A stretch of DNA of 64,000 nt from Chlorops oryzae. Lineage: Eukaryota; Arthropoda; Insecta; Diptera; Chloropidae. A program made the position numbers and the translations under genes. The stretch is from positions 40,767,555 to 40,831,554 of the forward strand of contig CM035808.1 of NCBI GenBank assembly GCA_020466095.1, in the 5' to 3' direction. The notes under the pieces are model-generated. The model saw only the letters and a program-made list of their open reading frames with translations, searched no databases and was not told where the DNA came from. This document shows, in pieces, positions 1-12,317 of this stretch; positions within the stretch are counted from its first letter, which is position 1, and each line of letters starts with the position of its first letter.

Positions 1-2483
1 ATAAGTGGGAAACGGCCGCAGGTCATGCAAAGAGTATAGATATAGAAGAGGGATTTGCAATTTTCTATTCCCTTTTCTGAGTTTATGCATTCTAGAGAAT
101 TACCAGTGATATAGAAAATAACCAAAGCAAAGAAATGGAAAGAAATACAAAGGAAATGAAAACTAAAAACCATGTCTTTCAGGCACGGATTAAAATTTTT
201 TTTCAAGGGTTGGTAAAAAGTTTTATGAAAGCATATAATACATATTTACTTGAGTTTGATTTCAATACCAAATTGAGTAGCCTTGTTTATTTATTCAATA
301 AAAGTTAAATTTTTCAAAAATATTCCTATGTAAAAACTTTTTAGAGAGCCTTATGTTTATTTCAGGGTAACCCCTTGGCTGCGTATTTACTTTATGAGCC
401 TGCGTTGGCAATTTTTCGCATGCTTTGGCACAAATCAGAATAAAACTTTTCATATTGTGCGTGTGTGTTGAAGGATTTTCGTTCATGCATGTTAAGACAA
501 TTGTAAAAATGAATTCGACAGATAATTTTTTGGCAAAAAATTTTTTTTAACTTTACAAATTTTCCAAATTTCAATTAAAATTCAAGAATAATTTAATTAT
601 TTTGAAGAAAATTGACTGGGATTTTATTATTTTTACGTAAAGCCTGTAACTAAAATCTTTTCTCCAAAACTTGGATAAAATTTTGAATTTTGATCACGTA
701 AAGGTGAAATTGTTGTTGCTAAGTGCGGTCACTTAAAGAAAACGTCTCACTGAAAGAAACTCATAAGACGGAAAAGTCATCTCTCACCGTCTCATGTGTA
801 ATCCAGACCGTGATTCTTTTAATCAGAACCCTACTTAATGTTCTTAAGATAATTCGGGAGACGAGGAGAGTAAATAAAGGGCTAAAATTTCGCTAGGTAA
901 TTTTTTGCAGTTGCCAGGAATTTATAATAGTTCGAATTATTTATTTAGAAAAGGGTTAAAAATGGGTTAGCCCTTTACGTTTTTACATGTGAGAATTATG
1001 GATAATGGGTAAGTTTCATTACAGAAAATATTATTATTTTCTAGGGAATGTAAAGACTGATGGCAAAAACGCGTAAAAATATTGTTTTAACTACGTTTTT
1101 TAACGGCCCTACACGTTAAAAATAAAATTCAGAGCTAACCAATTACTTTTATAACAACTTTCAAAAGAACATATATTTTCAAACAAGCATCTAAGAGCCG
1201 ACAAGACCTCCACTTTTCCGTAAATCGCTTGATGTAAAGCACTCTACAAAACCGAACGGCGGCTTCGCTGCGTTGCACGGGTAGCAACAGATAAACAACA
1301 TAAGCAGCAGACTCGAAAAATGATTTTTTCATTTTCAAGAAGCCAAAAATGTTCGAAGCACACAACGTCCAAGTACAAACGTAGGCTAAGTGTAAGCGAA
1401 CGTAAAGTGTACGTGAACGCACACTCTCCCGTTCTCATATTCCGTTCAATAGAAACGACAAAAAAAAATGAACACACAACGTGAGCGACGGCAATTCGCG
1501 AAATGCGAATGAGCGAAAGAGAAAGGAAAGCCAGAACTGGTTTTGGTTGCAAATTCATTTTTCGCATATTCTCTTTCCTTTCTCATCTTTGTTTTGATCA
1601 TGTTCTGTTGTGAAAAAAGTTCATATTCTTTCGATATGCGTGAAAAACGAATGAGTGAAAAGCGTAGAGCGCGTAACGCGAAATGCCGCCTCTTCTATAT
1701 CTATACTCTTTGTCAATAGTAGGGAACAGCAGCTTTGATGAAAGACAGGTCCTTCCCCGAAGTATTGTGACAGCAGCCCCATGGTAAAAACCCCAATGAG
1801 AACAGAGGGGGACGTTTTTAGTAGAATTACCAAACACATAGCAAGAACGAATGCTGCCAGCCCGAATCAATTTTTAACCTCCTCGAAGCGAGTTATAATT
1901 TTTTTGTTTCATTTATTTTATTTTGAATATACATATCCCGATATCGTGGTAACATATTGGAAACGCTGTGAGTTAAGGTCTTCACGTACGGTGGTTCATA
2001 GGGCGCGATGGAAAGTATCCGATAGATCGCAAATTGAGACTGCTCATAGCAGATAATATGCGAGATATAGCTTGTTTCGCAAGCCATCTATCGCTAGCGA
2101 TAAGCTGTCATTTTCGAGTTTTTTCTATGCTGTTCCCTTTTCTGCAAGAACGGATTTACCCAGAATATCGGCTCTTTTGATACTCATGCAATGCTCATCG
2201 CATACCGAAATTTACTTGCTCAAAAAATATCTCACTAGCTGCTGCTATAAAATTTTACAAAAGGTGTGCGTTGAACTATCGCTCGTGGAGTCCCACTGTA
2301 ACAATTTCAAAATGTCGTCATAATCTGTATATCGATATGTTTCGTTCACACCTACATTGTTTAGAAAAAAGTTCCGTATCATTATTTTTTTATGGACTAC
2401 GGAAGCGGAGGTGTGATTATTTTTTTTTTCAGTTTTTTTTTCAGAACGGCTTCAAAATTCGCAAAATAAAGAAAAGTAAAAAA
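1..2483. other. Upstream region, no gene recognised
   Basis: I see no coding exon here. Open frames on the minus strand around 1135-1870 lack family resemblance and overlap one another, so I treat them as chance. The only clear structure is a perfect 24-bp inverted repeat (28-51 and 1689-1712). The last 400 bases before GID8 contain T-rich tracts but no obvious core promoter. Confidence 0.5.
28..1712. repeat. Perfect 24-bp inverted repeat pair, 1.68 kb apart
   Basis: Positions 28-51 and 1689-1712 are exact reverse complements (core AGAGTATAGATATAGAAGAG). They could be terminal repeats of an old element or two copies of a shorter repeat in opposite orientation. No transposase-like frame lies between them and the flanks show no clear target duplication. 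Confidence 0.5.
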
Positions 2484-3372
2484 ATGAGTTCAAATGAAAA
2501 GGTGGATATAATATCTAAAGAAGAGTGGTTACGACGTGTCGAACAATTCCCAAAGTCTTTGAAAGCCTCAGACATGAATCAACTTATAATGAACTATTTA
2601 GTTACAGGTAGTGTTCTCTTTGTTATATTCAATGATGTGTTTGTTGTTGTGTTAACAGAAGCGTTGAATTTCGCAGAAGGCTTTAAAGAAGCCGCCGAGA
2701 AATTTCAACAAGAAGCTGGACTCGAGCCAAGCATTGAGCTAAATTCTCTGGACGATCGTATTCTTATACGTGAAGCTGTGCAAACTGGGAAAATACAAGA
2801 AGCCACCCATCTCGTCAATCAATTGCATCCAGAACTTCTGGACAATGACCGTTACTTGTTCTTTCGCTTGCAACAGCTACAACTTATCGAATTAATCCGG
2901 TATTTGTTTAAGATATTTCTATCAATAAATGAAATAACGTATTCGTCTTTAATTCTAGCGATGGAAAAGTCGAAGAAGCTTTGACCTTTGCCCAAGAAAA
3001 ACTTTCGGAGTCGGGTGAAGACATACCGGAAGCATTGAGCGAGCTAGAACGTACTCTGGCTCTATTAGCTTTTGAGAAACCCCAAGATTGTCCTTTTGCT
3101 GATTTGCTTCAACAGTCGCATAGACAGAAGGTAGTTGAATATTTCATTAACAGCTTAATTAAAGCTAGTTGGTTTATTCCTTCTTCTAGGTTGCTAGTGA
3201 ACTTAATGCGGCTATACTTAAATGCGAAAATAGTTCTGATACAACCACAAAGGTTATGTTCTTATTGAAACTGATACTTTGGGCGCAATCGAAACTGGAT
3301 AGTCGCCAAGATTTGGTGTATCCCAGAATGGTTGATTTAGAAACGGCTCTGATCGAATTGAGAGAAAAATAG
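2484..3372 (+). CDS. Gid8: GID8 homologue (TWA1), CTLH/GID E3 ubiquitin ligase subunit
   Basis: Four exons, 2484-2607, 2677-2899, 2959-3130 and 3190-3372, join to 233 residues, close to the 228 of human GID8. A LisH motif is visible at about residues 30-60 ([20 protein letters not shown] once exon 1 joins exon 2), followed by CTLH and CRA segments ([45 protein letters not shown]). In other animals GID8 is a scaffold subunit of the CTLH ubiquitin ligase in nucleus and cytoplasm, linked to Wnt and metabolic control. The ATG at 2484 is preceded by an A-run and gives the usual short N-terminus. All introns are GT-AG and 59-69 nt. D. melanogaster CG6617 is the likely counterpart, from memory. Confidence 0.93.
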
Positions 3373-5713
3373 TTTCCTTAATTGCCTGCTTTTATGTTAA
3401 GTCAGTTTGATTAGCTTATTTCTTGTCTATATATATTTTAAGTTTGCTTCGATGTAGACTTCAAATTTTAGTTGAATAATAATATCTTATTTAAACCTAG
3501 AGTGAGTAAAAAGGGATGGTTTGTTTTACTTTTTTTTCACCATATTTTTAGCTCATCAAAAAATTGGAAATCATCGTCTTAAAAACGGGAGGGAGATGTT
3601 CAGACATGCTCTAGAAATCAAATACGAATAAAAAACTTCGAAACCAATATGATTTTAATACTAATTTGAACAATTTCGAGTTTTTTTTTAAATTGGATTC
3701 GATTTCTGGAATCCTGATAAATCAATCACTAAACCACCCAGTTCGATAACGAAGCCTAAACGGAAAAAGTATACATTTCTATTAGTGCTGTAACGAATAC
3801 TCGCATTGGCGAGTGTTCGCTCTGTTTATTGACATTCGCAAAAATTGGCGAATATGATCGGCAGAAAAATCAATTGAACTTAATCAGTCTAACAATGATA
3901 TCAAGGAGTATAATTTTGCCGAGCATAACATTCACAAACCTTACCTTGCCCGACAAAAGATTTTTAAGGGCAAGGGTTATATGTTCACCCCTATTCTGAA
4001 TAATAATTCACGTGAACTTTTCCGACAGATTCAATATAAATTTCTGTTGAAATTAATCCGTGAGAAGCGGGTGTTCTAACTCAGTGTGCAACGTGTTAAA
4101 ATCGGAATATTTTGAACCTTGCCTTTCTGCGACGGATTTTCACTTTTCTTGTAAACACCCCTATTGTCTACCAAAATATACAATAAGATATAATTTTTGT
4201 TTTTATCGCAGAACAACTTGAATCGCACCATTTTTTTTTTTATAAATTGTAGAAACTATTTAATCAGCCCAGTTTTAAATATTCCCAGGGAAAATTTCCG
4301 CGTTTGAAAAAAAAATTTTGCCATTCTAAAATCCTAAGGGCCAATATTACCAAGTACAATTAAAAAAATTTTTAAAAATAAAATCAGGTTTTAATTTTCA
4401 CCAACAAAATTTTTAAAATATTTTTTTTTTTATTTAAACTACCTCAGTAGGTCGTTTAATTTTTTTTTTAAATGCGGTAACAGCCCTGCCTTAGGCGGTA
4501 GAAAATCAGCTGATTACATTAATTCTAAAATTTTACGGAAAAAATCTGTGCAATACGAAAGAAGCAAAGCATTAAAATTATGGATACGGACTGCAGCGAT
4601 ATGAAACTGATGAAAAATCGAGCGTTCGCGGCTCCATGCTCAAAAATAATATTTCAAGCCGCTGTGAATTTTACTGACTACCCTGACAGTAGAGCGAGCT
4701 GCCATATTTTGCTATACTTAAAAAAGTTGCATATTGAAAATGAAATTAAAAATAAAAAAAATTTTATTTTAATATAAAAATTTTTTAAATGTGCTTGGTA
4801 ATATTGGCCCTAAGCACCCTGGGAAGATTTTAATGGTACTCATGCAGCTTCGCAAATGCCTTCGCAACTTTTCCCATCGTAAATTTTCATATAAATTTTG
4901 ACAGTTGACAGCTGCATGAGTCATCATATTCTTTCTTTATTTGACACTTAGAATACTTCCTTTTTCCGAGGAGAAAAATTCTTATGGAAAAAAATTCCCC
5001 GAAAATATTCATTTCGAATAGGGCGGGAGATATAATTTTTTAATCAAAGAATATCTGCTTGAATCGCAACATTTTATTTGAAATTGAAGAAACTATTTCA
5101 TCTTCTATAATATATATTTTTGATACCCCTAAACCTCAATATTTGGTCCGACCGAGAAATTTTATGTTTTAGTGCCTGACGTATGAGCAATGTTATTTAA
5201 AAAATATAGTAGGCTGTGACATTACGTATACGTCTTATTTTAGAAATTACTGAACTGAACAGAGGGAGAGAATGGCAGAGAGGGAGAAGGAGATATGATA
5301 AACGGCATGGGAGTGTAAGATGGGGGGGTGGGGAAAGACACTGTATTTGGCAATTTAACTCTTTCTGAGGCAATGCGAAGTTCGCCAGGTCTGCTAGTAT
5401 CTCAGAAAAGAATCTTTGACAGCATTTTTAAAAAAAATGTTAAAGATTTTTAAGGAAGTTTTTAGTATCACTTAAAAGAAACACCCTGTAGAAAGTAGTT
5501 CAGAGCAGCTGCAATGCTTTGAGCTACCATTTTTCTTTGAATGACAAATTTAAGCAAGTGAAAACAGTAACCATCAGCTGGCCTTACGACTTGCCAACGT
5601 CGTCACTTTATTAAGCAACTATTTTAGGAAATATGGCAGTTAACGATGTATTGTAGTATAAATTATTAAAATTCATTGACTTCGTGGAGAGGGGTGATTC
5701 TCTACATCACAAA
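3373..5713. other. Intergenic, repeat-derived
   Basis: No gene seen. The stretch carries fragments of dispersed repeats: about 3602-3740 resembles 53527-53744, and about 4925-5060 resembles about 35155-35240. Long T/A homopolymers are frequent. The short open frame at 4580-4777 shows no family features. Confidence 0.5.
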
Positions 5714-8287
5714 ATGCAAGGCGGAAGTGGTGGAAATCGTACTGCATCTCGACATGTCTTCGTTGTCTTAACACTTTGTATCATTTGGTACATCATTTCT
5801 TCATCTAATAATGTAGTGGGAAAGATCGTTTTGAACGAATTTCCATTTCCAATGACTGTGACGATGGTACAACTGTTGAGTATAACTATCTACAGCGGAC
5901 CATTCTTCAATTTATGGGGAATCCGGAAGTATCAAGACCTTGATCGGAGATATTATTTACGTTTGATAATACCGCTTGCATTAGGAAAGTTTTTGGCGTC
6001 GGTGACATCGCATATATCGATTTGGAAAGTCCCCGTTTCGTATGCTCATACGGGTAAGTTGATAATGGGGATTTCTTGAACGTGTGTCTTTTATAGTTCA
6101 AGGAGTTTTCGACATTAAAAGGGGATTTTTTTGAATTCTTCAAAAATTTTTACCATTGTTTCTTAAAATTATAATTAAAATATAGTATAGGCATTCTTAT
6201 TTTCCTTAAATGAGCGAAAATTGCATTCATATGAAAATGTGTCACAAGTTCTTAAGCCAGTCGAAATTGAACTAAATTCATTATTTAAATTACCTATCTC
6301 AGAACAATAGGGGTATTCCAAGGAGTCGAAATTGAACTAAATTCATTATTTAAATTACCTATCTCAGAACAATATGACACTGCTAAATATCTGGCGATAA
6401 TATGTGATTAAAGAGTCTGTTTTATCGAAGTGCTCTTTGTGCTTTTGAACAACAGCTTTCATGTGGTGTTTTCACTTTAATAACAATAAGTGTGTTCTTG
6501 TGTTCAACATTTTTGTAGACCAAAAAGGCTCTTACAGATGAAATTTGAACACTCAATGCTGTTAATTAGTTTCTTTTTGTTTGTTTTCGCTTATTTGGTC
6601 GAAAGAAACTGTCGTGAACAGCATTTAATGTGGAAATGAATTAAAACTAATGTCTAGCTTCCAATAACGCAGGAATTCCTGAGCTGCGATTCTTGCAAAT
6701 ATTTAACACATGCAAACGAATGGAAGCATTTCAAACTGCTGCGCTTTTGATTCTGACTTTCTATATGTTTGCATGTGTTGAATATTTGCAGGCATTTCTG
6801 CACTATCGGAAACAAGGCATAAAGAATTTGAAAATAAGAAATTATAGTTTTTATACCAATGATTTTAAAACTGTATTTTATAAGTATACACATTAGGCCG
6901 GGTCATTTATTTAAGAGGCCTGCGTCAGCAAAATTCGTAAAATACATCTAATTTTAAGACTTTTTCTCCATTAAACCATTCACAATTTTGAATTTTAGCT
7001 GTGCGAGCTTTTCATAAATACATTTTTCCTCAATTATAAATATATATATGAAATTTGAATATGAAAAAGTGAATAAAAAAGATCATTTGTAGCGTCATTT
7101 CTAAAGTAAATTTGGACACTGAATCCTCTCAAAAATTCTTCCATACAAATTGACCCGCCCTAATACACATATTGAATCTACTGTGCTATTGAAATTTTCA
7201 GTTTTTCGACAACTAAAACCATGCAATATTAATTGTTCTATAATTTAGTAAAAGCTACGATGCCGCTGTTCACGGTGATGCTGACACGATTGATATTTGG
7301 CGAAAGGCAGCCAAAATTGGTATACTTAAGCCTCATACCAATAATAACCGGCGTGGGAATAGCAACTTTGACGGAACTATCATTTGATATGCTGGGACTC
7401 ATGAGTGCATTAGCATCAACCATGGGATTATCATTACAAAATATCTTCTCGAAAAAAGTGAGTATTTTCAATGATCATCGAATGGAATTTTTCAAAATTT
7501 TCATTTCCTAATTCCAGGTGCTCGCAGATACTGGGATGCATCATTTGAGATTGCTGCATTTGCTTGGTAAAGTGGCGGCGATAATGTTTTTGCCAATATG
7601 GATATATTTCGATAGCTTTATGATTATTCAGCATCCAGCAATTGTAAGCAATTGAATTAGTTTTGAATGCCACATTTAATTCAGCCATTTATCTCTTCGA
7701 TTTCACAGACTAACCTCGATTATCGTGTGATATCTTTACTCTTTGCTGATGGGGTCCTAAATTGGTTACAAAATATTATTGCCTTTAGCGTCCTATCGCT
7801 GGTGACGCCATTAACGTACGCAGTTGCGAGCGCTTCGAAACGGATTTTTGTCATAGCTGTTTCGCTTGTGATCCTAGGAAATCCAGTGACATGGGTGAAT
7901 TGTTTCGGAATGACAATGGCTATATTTGGTGTGCTGTGCTACAATCGAGTATGTGGAAAGTGATATGATTTAAAATTCTTCAAACATTAAAACGACTTGT
8001 GTTTTTTTTTTTTTTTTTTGTCTTCTTTCTAGGCGAAACAAATCACAAAAGTCAAAGAGACTCCATTGCTACCTACCGTTCATAGCAGATCCAATAAGTA
8101 TTCAGCCTTACCGAATGGCATCGATGCCCATTATCGTAGCAATACGAATGGATATGGAAATAGTTTCAATAGTAAAACGTACAACGATAGATATTACGCA
8201 ACACCAACATCAGCAGCAACTAATAGTTTATTAGCGAATAGTAATTTCATGCCAAACGGCAGTACGACCCGTCTTCTTTTTGTTTAA
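5714..8287 (+). CDS. Solute carrier family 35 member E1-like transporter
   Basis: Five exons, 5714-6053, 7249-7457, 7518-7643, 7709-7948 and 8033-8287, give 389 residues (human SLC35E1 is about 410). It is a polytopic triose-phosphate/nucleotide-sugar transporter-family protein, expected in Golgi or ER membranes; the substrate of SLC35E1 is not established. Visible family blocks are [20 protein letters not shown] (TM1), [32 protein letters not shown] across the exon 1/2 join, and [19 protein letters not shown] near the end of the transport domain. The last exon is a soluble Asn/Ser-rich tail. I chose the first ATG at 5714 ([15 protein letters not shown]). Intron 1 is long (1195 nt) because it holds at least two MITEs and a tandem duplication. 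D. melanogaster CG14621 is the likely orthologue, from memory. Confidence 0.9.
6259..6374. repeat. Tandem duplication in the SLC35E1-like intron 1
   Basis: A segment of about 51 bp starting AGTCGAAATTGAACTAAATT occurs at 6259 and again at 6324, apparently identical, with a 65-bp period. It is a recent local duplication in non-coding sequence. Confidence 0.8.
6659..6811. mobile_element. Foldback MITE, TTCCAATAGTGC-type ends, copy 1
   Basis: Inverted arms 6695-6717 and 6767-6789 differ at a single base over 23 bp. Outer ends TTCCAATAACGCAGGAA and TTCTGCACTATCGGAA are also complementary with a few mismatches. The same end sequence recurs at 11764-11917 and 59977-60017. No coding capacity. It lies in intron 1 of the SLC35E1-like gene. 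Confidence 0.65.
6893..7163. mobile_element. Short inverted-repeat element (MITE) in the same intron
   Basis: The ends TTAGGCCGGGTCA and TGACCCGCCCTAA are inverted repeats with one mismatch, 271 bp apart. The interior is non-coding. The superfamily is not clear from the ends. Confidence 0.5.
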
Positions 8288-10073
8288 TAGTGAAAAATTT
8301 TTAGTTAGACATGAAAGATCGGTAGAAATTTTAAGGGATTGCTTTGTATTTTGTATTTTGTACAGTGTGAGTGGCTCGAAAGATATTTTTTGACAAAAAA
8401 AAAACAAAAATTATATAGTTTTAAATGATTGTACCTTTCTCATTGTGCATATTTTTGCGAAATGTACATATATATTTTCGTATAAAAATTTCTATAAACT
8501 GATTCAATTGTTATTGTCCTTATTAATTGAACCATTATGAAACGATGAGGTCGAAAAGTCTGCATTTTCGTATGGAAATTTTACTTCATTTAAGGTTTAT
8601 TTTTCAAATGGCTTGACCATGATAGAAAGGTCAAATTTTTGATGAATCGAGTATCTGATGATTTGTGAGTTGTTTTGTTGAATTGGCTTTGATTCCCTTC
8701 GTAATCAGAATTCACAAGTGAACTTAGACCGAACTTTCACAAAAATACAATAATTGCTATTCAAATATTCAAATGCATACCTTAGGGTGTTGAATTGAAT
8801 AATTTTTTGGACCCCTAGCAACAGTGAAATATTCGGGCAAAACTTTAGTATGCTCTCAGATTTATTTCGGCAGTATTGCAATGAAAGTGATTACAGCATG
8901 GATTTATAGGTATATTTGGAAAGTATCGACTACATTTATTCAGCAATGCGGAAGAATTTCACTTTATGTGAGAAAGCTTCAATTGAATAAGATTTTCACG
9001 TTTTTGTTTTATGATGGAGATATGTTTTTGGATTGGATCGGATCGGATCGGATTTTGTATCCCCTATCAAAATTGGTTCTTACGTTAAAAAATTACTTTA
9101 AAAAAAAAAAAAAATTGTAGCTTTCTCGGTTTTTTTTTTTGCTTCTTTGAGTAAAGCTCAAAGACGGTCCACTGATATTATGCAGCCATCCTAAATTGAT
9201 AATCTGCATGAAAAAATATTAAAAATAAGTTTTCGTTTTGAATGATGTCTAATTTCAAGAATTCAGCAGAGGAATTGCTGCGCTATTGGAATCCATGAAT
9301 CTAAGATTTCCATTCATTTTTAGATTTCAACTTATGAATGAAAAGCTTATAAATCGCAAGGGGTAATGGTTGATGATATTTATTCTCTTAGGTATAATAA
9401 GCTTACAATGCTTGAATACCTTATCACAGATCAATTTCATAAAACACATACATCTGAGAACGTTTACGAGAACACGACTTTTTGGAGGTATTCATATTTA
9501 AAGTCACTCTGTGTGTTGGTGTGTTTTTACACTCTCTTCAATTGGCGCACGCGAATAAATATGATCAATGTAAAATCGCAAAAAAAATTTAATTAACTAC
9601 AGATGCATTTGTCTTATTTATTCTTGTTTGGCTCTCAGTTTCGCTCGAGTGTTGGAAATATTTTAAGATTCTTGACTCTTGATCTTGATTCTTTGGTTCG
9701 TAACAGGTTGTACTTTGTTATTTTGATTTTTAACCCTTTGGAACACGTTTTTTTTTTTATATGAATTTTTAATTCTAAATGGTTGGTGTATATCTCTAAG
9801 GGATACAACTCTAAAGGATTAAATTCTTAGTGTTTTTCGTTTCAACTTTAATATTTAAAAAATTACGCTAAAATTTTCTTTAGAGTAATTTTTTATGGAA
9901 AAGTTTTCCGTTTAAAGTAAAAAAGTTATCCACGGATTACACCACGTTAGTTTTTTAAGTGTATGTAAGGACAGAGGAGAGAGAGAGAGAGAGAGGGATT
10001 CATTTGTCACGTTTTCTTGGGCACTTTGTTTCGTCGATTAAATTCAGACACAAACTGATATTGAAAGAGTGTA
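8288..10073. other. Intergenic, no gene recognised
   Basis: The region holds the 3' UTR of the SLC35E1-like gene, a short GGATC microsatellite near 9033-9052 and a GA run at about 9976-9996. Short open frames (8824-9120, 9366-9596) look like chance. Confidence 0.5.
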
Positions 10074-11191
10074 ATGGCATTTAACGAAAGCGGAGAAATA
10101 CTGAGACCACTCAATTCGAATGAAGTAAAGGAACTTATGTTACTTTATAAAAAAAAATATGGAATACAAAATTTCCACTACTTACTTTTTTACAATCAAT
10201 GCAAATGGAATGGAAATCTAGAAGAGCGAGGACTAAGCGAACATTTCTGCAGTTCGGATACGGAAGAGGCAAAATGTAATGGTCTTCGAAAGGCGTTTTA
10301 CACTCATCGAGATGGTGATTTCCGAAAATACGGAACCTATATTAGCCTGCATTTCGATTTAGTAAGTAAAATATGTTCAATGGCAATTGTAATTAACACT
10401 AATGTGTATAATTAATAATATTTTTCCAATAGATCCAAAGTATTTCCTTCAATTCCTGGGAGCCAGGTCTACATGAAATGTATGAATGTTTGGAAAAATC
10501 GAAATTAATCGACTGGTCAAGTGGGCCGCTCTTGACAAATGTTTGCTTGGAATATTGTGATCGTGTTAAAGAAATTGCTGCCTCGAAGGGCATTGGCGTG
10601 CAGCGAGCAAGGCTCGCCCAAGGCTTTATAATTTCGTATGAGAAAGCCCTTCATTTAGATATGCCGAGGTAAAGCATAAAAACGAACATTTTGTGAGAGC
10701 TTCATTTAAAAAAGAATTATATTCAGTATACCGTGTGATTTCGAAATGCGAGAATTGGAAGAGAATCATGCCGAAATCATTCACAATGTTTGGCCGAATA
10801 AGAAAGAAGGCTCATTGGACTATGTGAGGTGTTTGATAAATGTGAACAAGTCGTTGGGAATTTTTCGAAGATCTGATGGAGCATTGGTTTCGTGGATCAT
10901 TCAAAATGATTTCGCTGGGTTGGGGTAGGTTTTTCTTCTTCACGCTTATAATGGAAATTAATTATGATTTATTTCTTGATTTTCAGTTTTCTTCAAACTC
11001 TAGAAGTCGCACAAAGGAAAGGTTTTGGAAGAATTTTAGCAGTTGCGCTTACCAAACGTATTGCTGAATTAGAGCAGGTAGACGTTTCGGCTTGGATCGT
11101 TTCGGAGAATTTCAAATCATTAGAATTGTTCGAAAAAATTGGCTACAAAATCGTTGTTTCAAACGAATGGATACAATTATGCAAAAAATAA
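10074..11191 (+). CDS. GNAT-fold N-acyltransferase, FR47 / glycine N-acyltransferase-like
   Basis: Four exons, 10074-10361, 10433-10668, 10727-10924 and 10987-11191, give 308 residues. The C-terminal third has the GNAT acyl-CoA binding signature: a beta-strand, then AQRKGFGRILAVALTKRI (Q-x-x-G-x-G), then SENFKSLELFEKIGYKIV, typical of FR47-like and GLYAT-like proteins in insects. The substrate cannot be read from sequence; family members transfer an acyl group from CoA to an amine. The N-terminal half (LLYKKKYGIQNFHYLLFYNQ) fits the divergent first domain of this insect group. AATAAA at 11313 is a likely polyadenylation signal. Introns are 58-71 nt with normal borders. It lies between the SLC35E1-like and tilB genes on the same strand. 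Confidence 0.82.
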
Positions 11192-11763
11192 TTATTGAAC
11201 TTTATGCGTGTTTTTCTTTTTTTGATTCTTTCTTGCCTTGAGGATAAGGCAAAATTGAAATGTTTTAATGTTAATAAGAGGAGTTGAATGACACTAATAA
11301 CTAGGGCTTAGAAATAAATAAACAAATGGCCTTATCCAAAGTGATGCATCTGAAAAATGTCCTTAAAATCTTTGACTAATACCCAAAAAATCTTTTCAAA
11401 TAATATTTTTTTGCCTAAAGTATTAATATTTTCTTACATTGCATTTTTAATTGCAATGAATACAAAGAAACCCCCTCAAAATAAAATATATTTAATAAGT
11501 TTTAAACCAAAAAAAAAAAAAAGACCTTAAGGAATTTTTTCAGAGGAATGAGCTGGGAGACTTTTCCAGAATTTTGAAATTGGTTTTAACGCAAAAACGT
11601 ATTCACCATATATCTCTGAGAAGAGATCGGGTGTCACAATGGATCTACCAAGTGCGCCCTAGGGGCGGCCCATCTAACCTAACCTAACCTAATGCACTTT
11701 TTGTCATTTTCAGTGCATTTTTTTTCCCGATACCCGATACTAAAACGCATTTTGAACTTAATG

Positions 11764-11917
11764 CCTGGTCTCCAATATCGCAAGACTTCCCAAGCAGCAA
11801 TTTCTGGACATATTTAACAAAGCGAAACGTATAGAACTAGTTACAATGAACAGCGCATTGATTGAAACTCGTTTCATATGTTTGGATCTGTTGAATTCCG
11901 GCACTATTGGAAACCAC
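11764..11917. mobile_element. Foldback MITE, TTCCAATAGTGC-type ends, copy 2
   Basis: The left end CTGGTCTCCAATATCGC and right end GCACTATTGGAAACCACG are inverted repeats with few mismatches; the interior is partly palindromic. Same family as 6659-6811 and 59977-60017. Confidence 0.55.
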
Positions 11918-12285
11918 GCATTAATCTGAAACAATCTCGATTATTTTCCGATTATTTGACCATCACAAATCATGTGATACATGTATAAAATAATCAATAA
12001 TCGTTATTTGAAACCAAAAGATAACAGTTATTTGATTTATTAATGATTAATTAATCATTTTTCTGAATTCATCACAAGAATGTAAATGTAAAAAAAATCT
12101 TTTAGCAACCATAAATAATTTTCACAAAAAAAACATTTGTCATGTAAGCAAAGACTTTTTTCATGCAAAAATTTTTTTTTAAAAATCAAAAGAAAATAAC
12201 AACAAAAAGTTCTTAATAATCACTGTCAATAAAAACGGTTGTCAAGGAAATAATAAATAATTGTTGTTATCATCTACCAAGCACC

Positions 12286-12313
<28 letters not shown>
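12286..12313. repeat. 28-nt poly(A) tract abutting a start codon
   Basis: An uninterrupted run of 28 A ends exactly at the A of the tilB ATG (12314). It would sit in the 5' UTR and is probably length-polymorphic. Confidence 0.85.

Positions 12314-12317
<4 letters not shown>

Larger units (their letters stand above)
11192..12313. other. Intergenic with a MITE and a poly(A) run
   Basis: Contains three AACCT units at about 11673-11690, the MITE at 11764-11917, and a run of 28 A directly before the tilB start codon. No coding exon seen. Confidence 0.5.

Noticed and set aside
1135..1870. Overlapping minus-strand frames of 70-107 codons
   Set aside because: Mutually overlapping, biased composition, no family resemblance and no splice pattern.
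5684..5713. Upstream extension of the SLC35E1-like protein from a GTG codon
   Set aside because: A GTG start is not expected in a nuclear fly gene; the first ATG at 5714 gives a normal N-terminus.
11673..11692. Three AACCT units, resembling the insect telomere repeat TTAGG
   Set aside because: Only three units, in internal sequence; flies lack TTAGG telomeres and such short AACCT runs are common in fly spacers.
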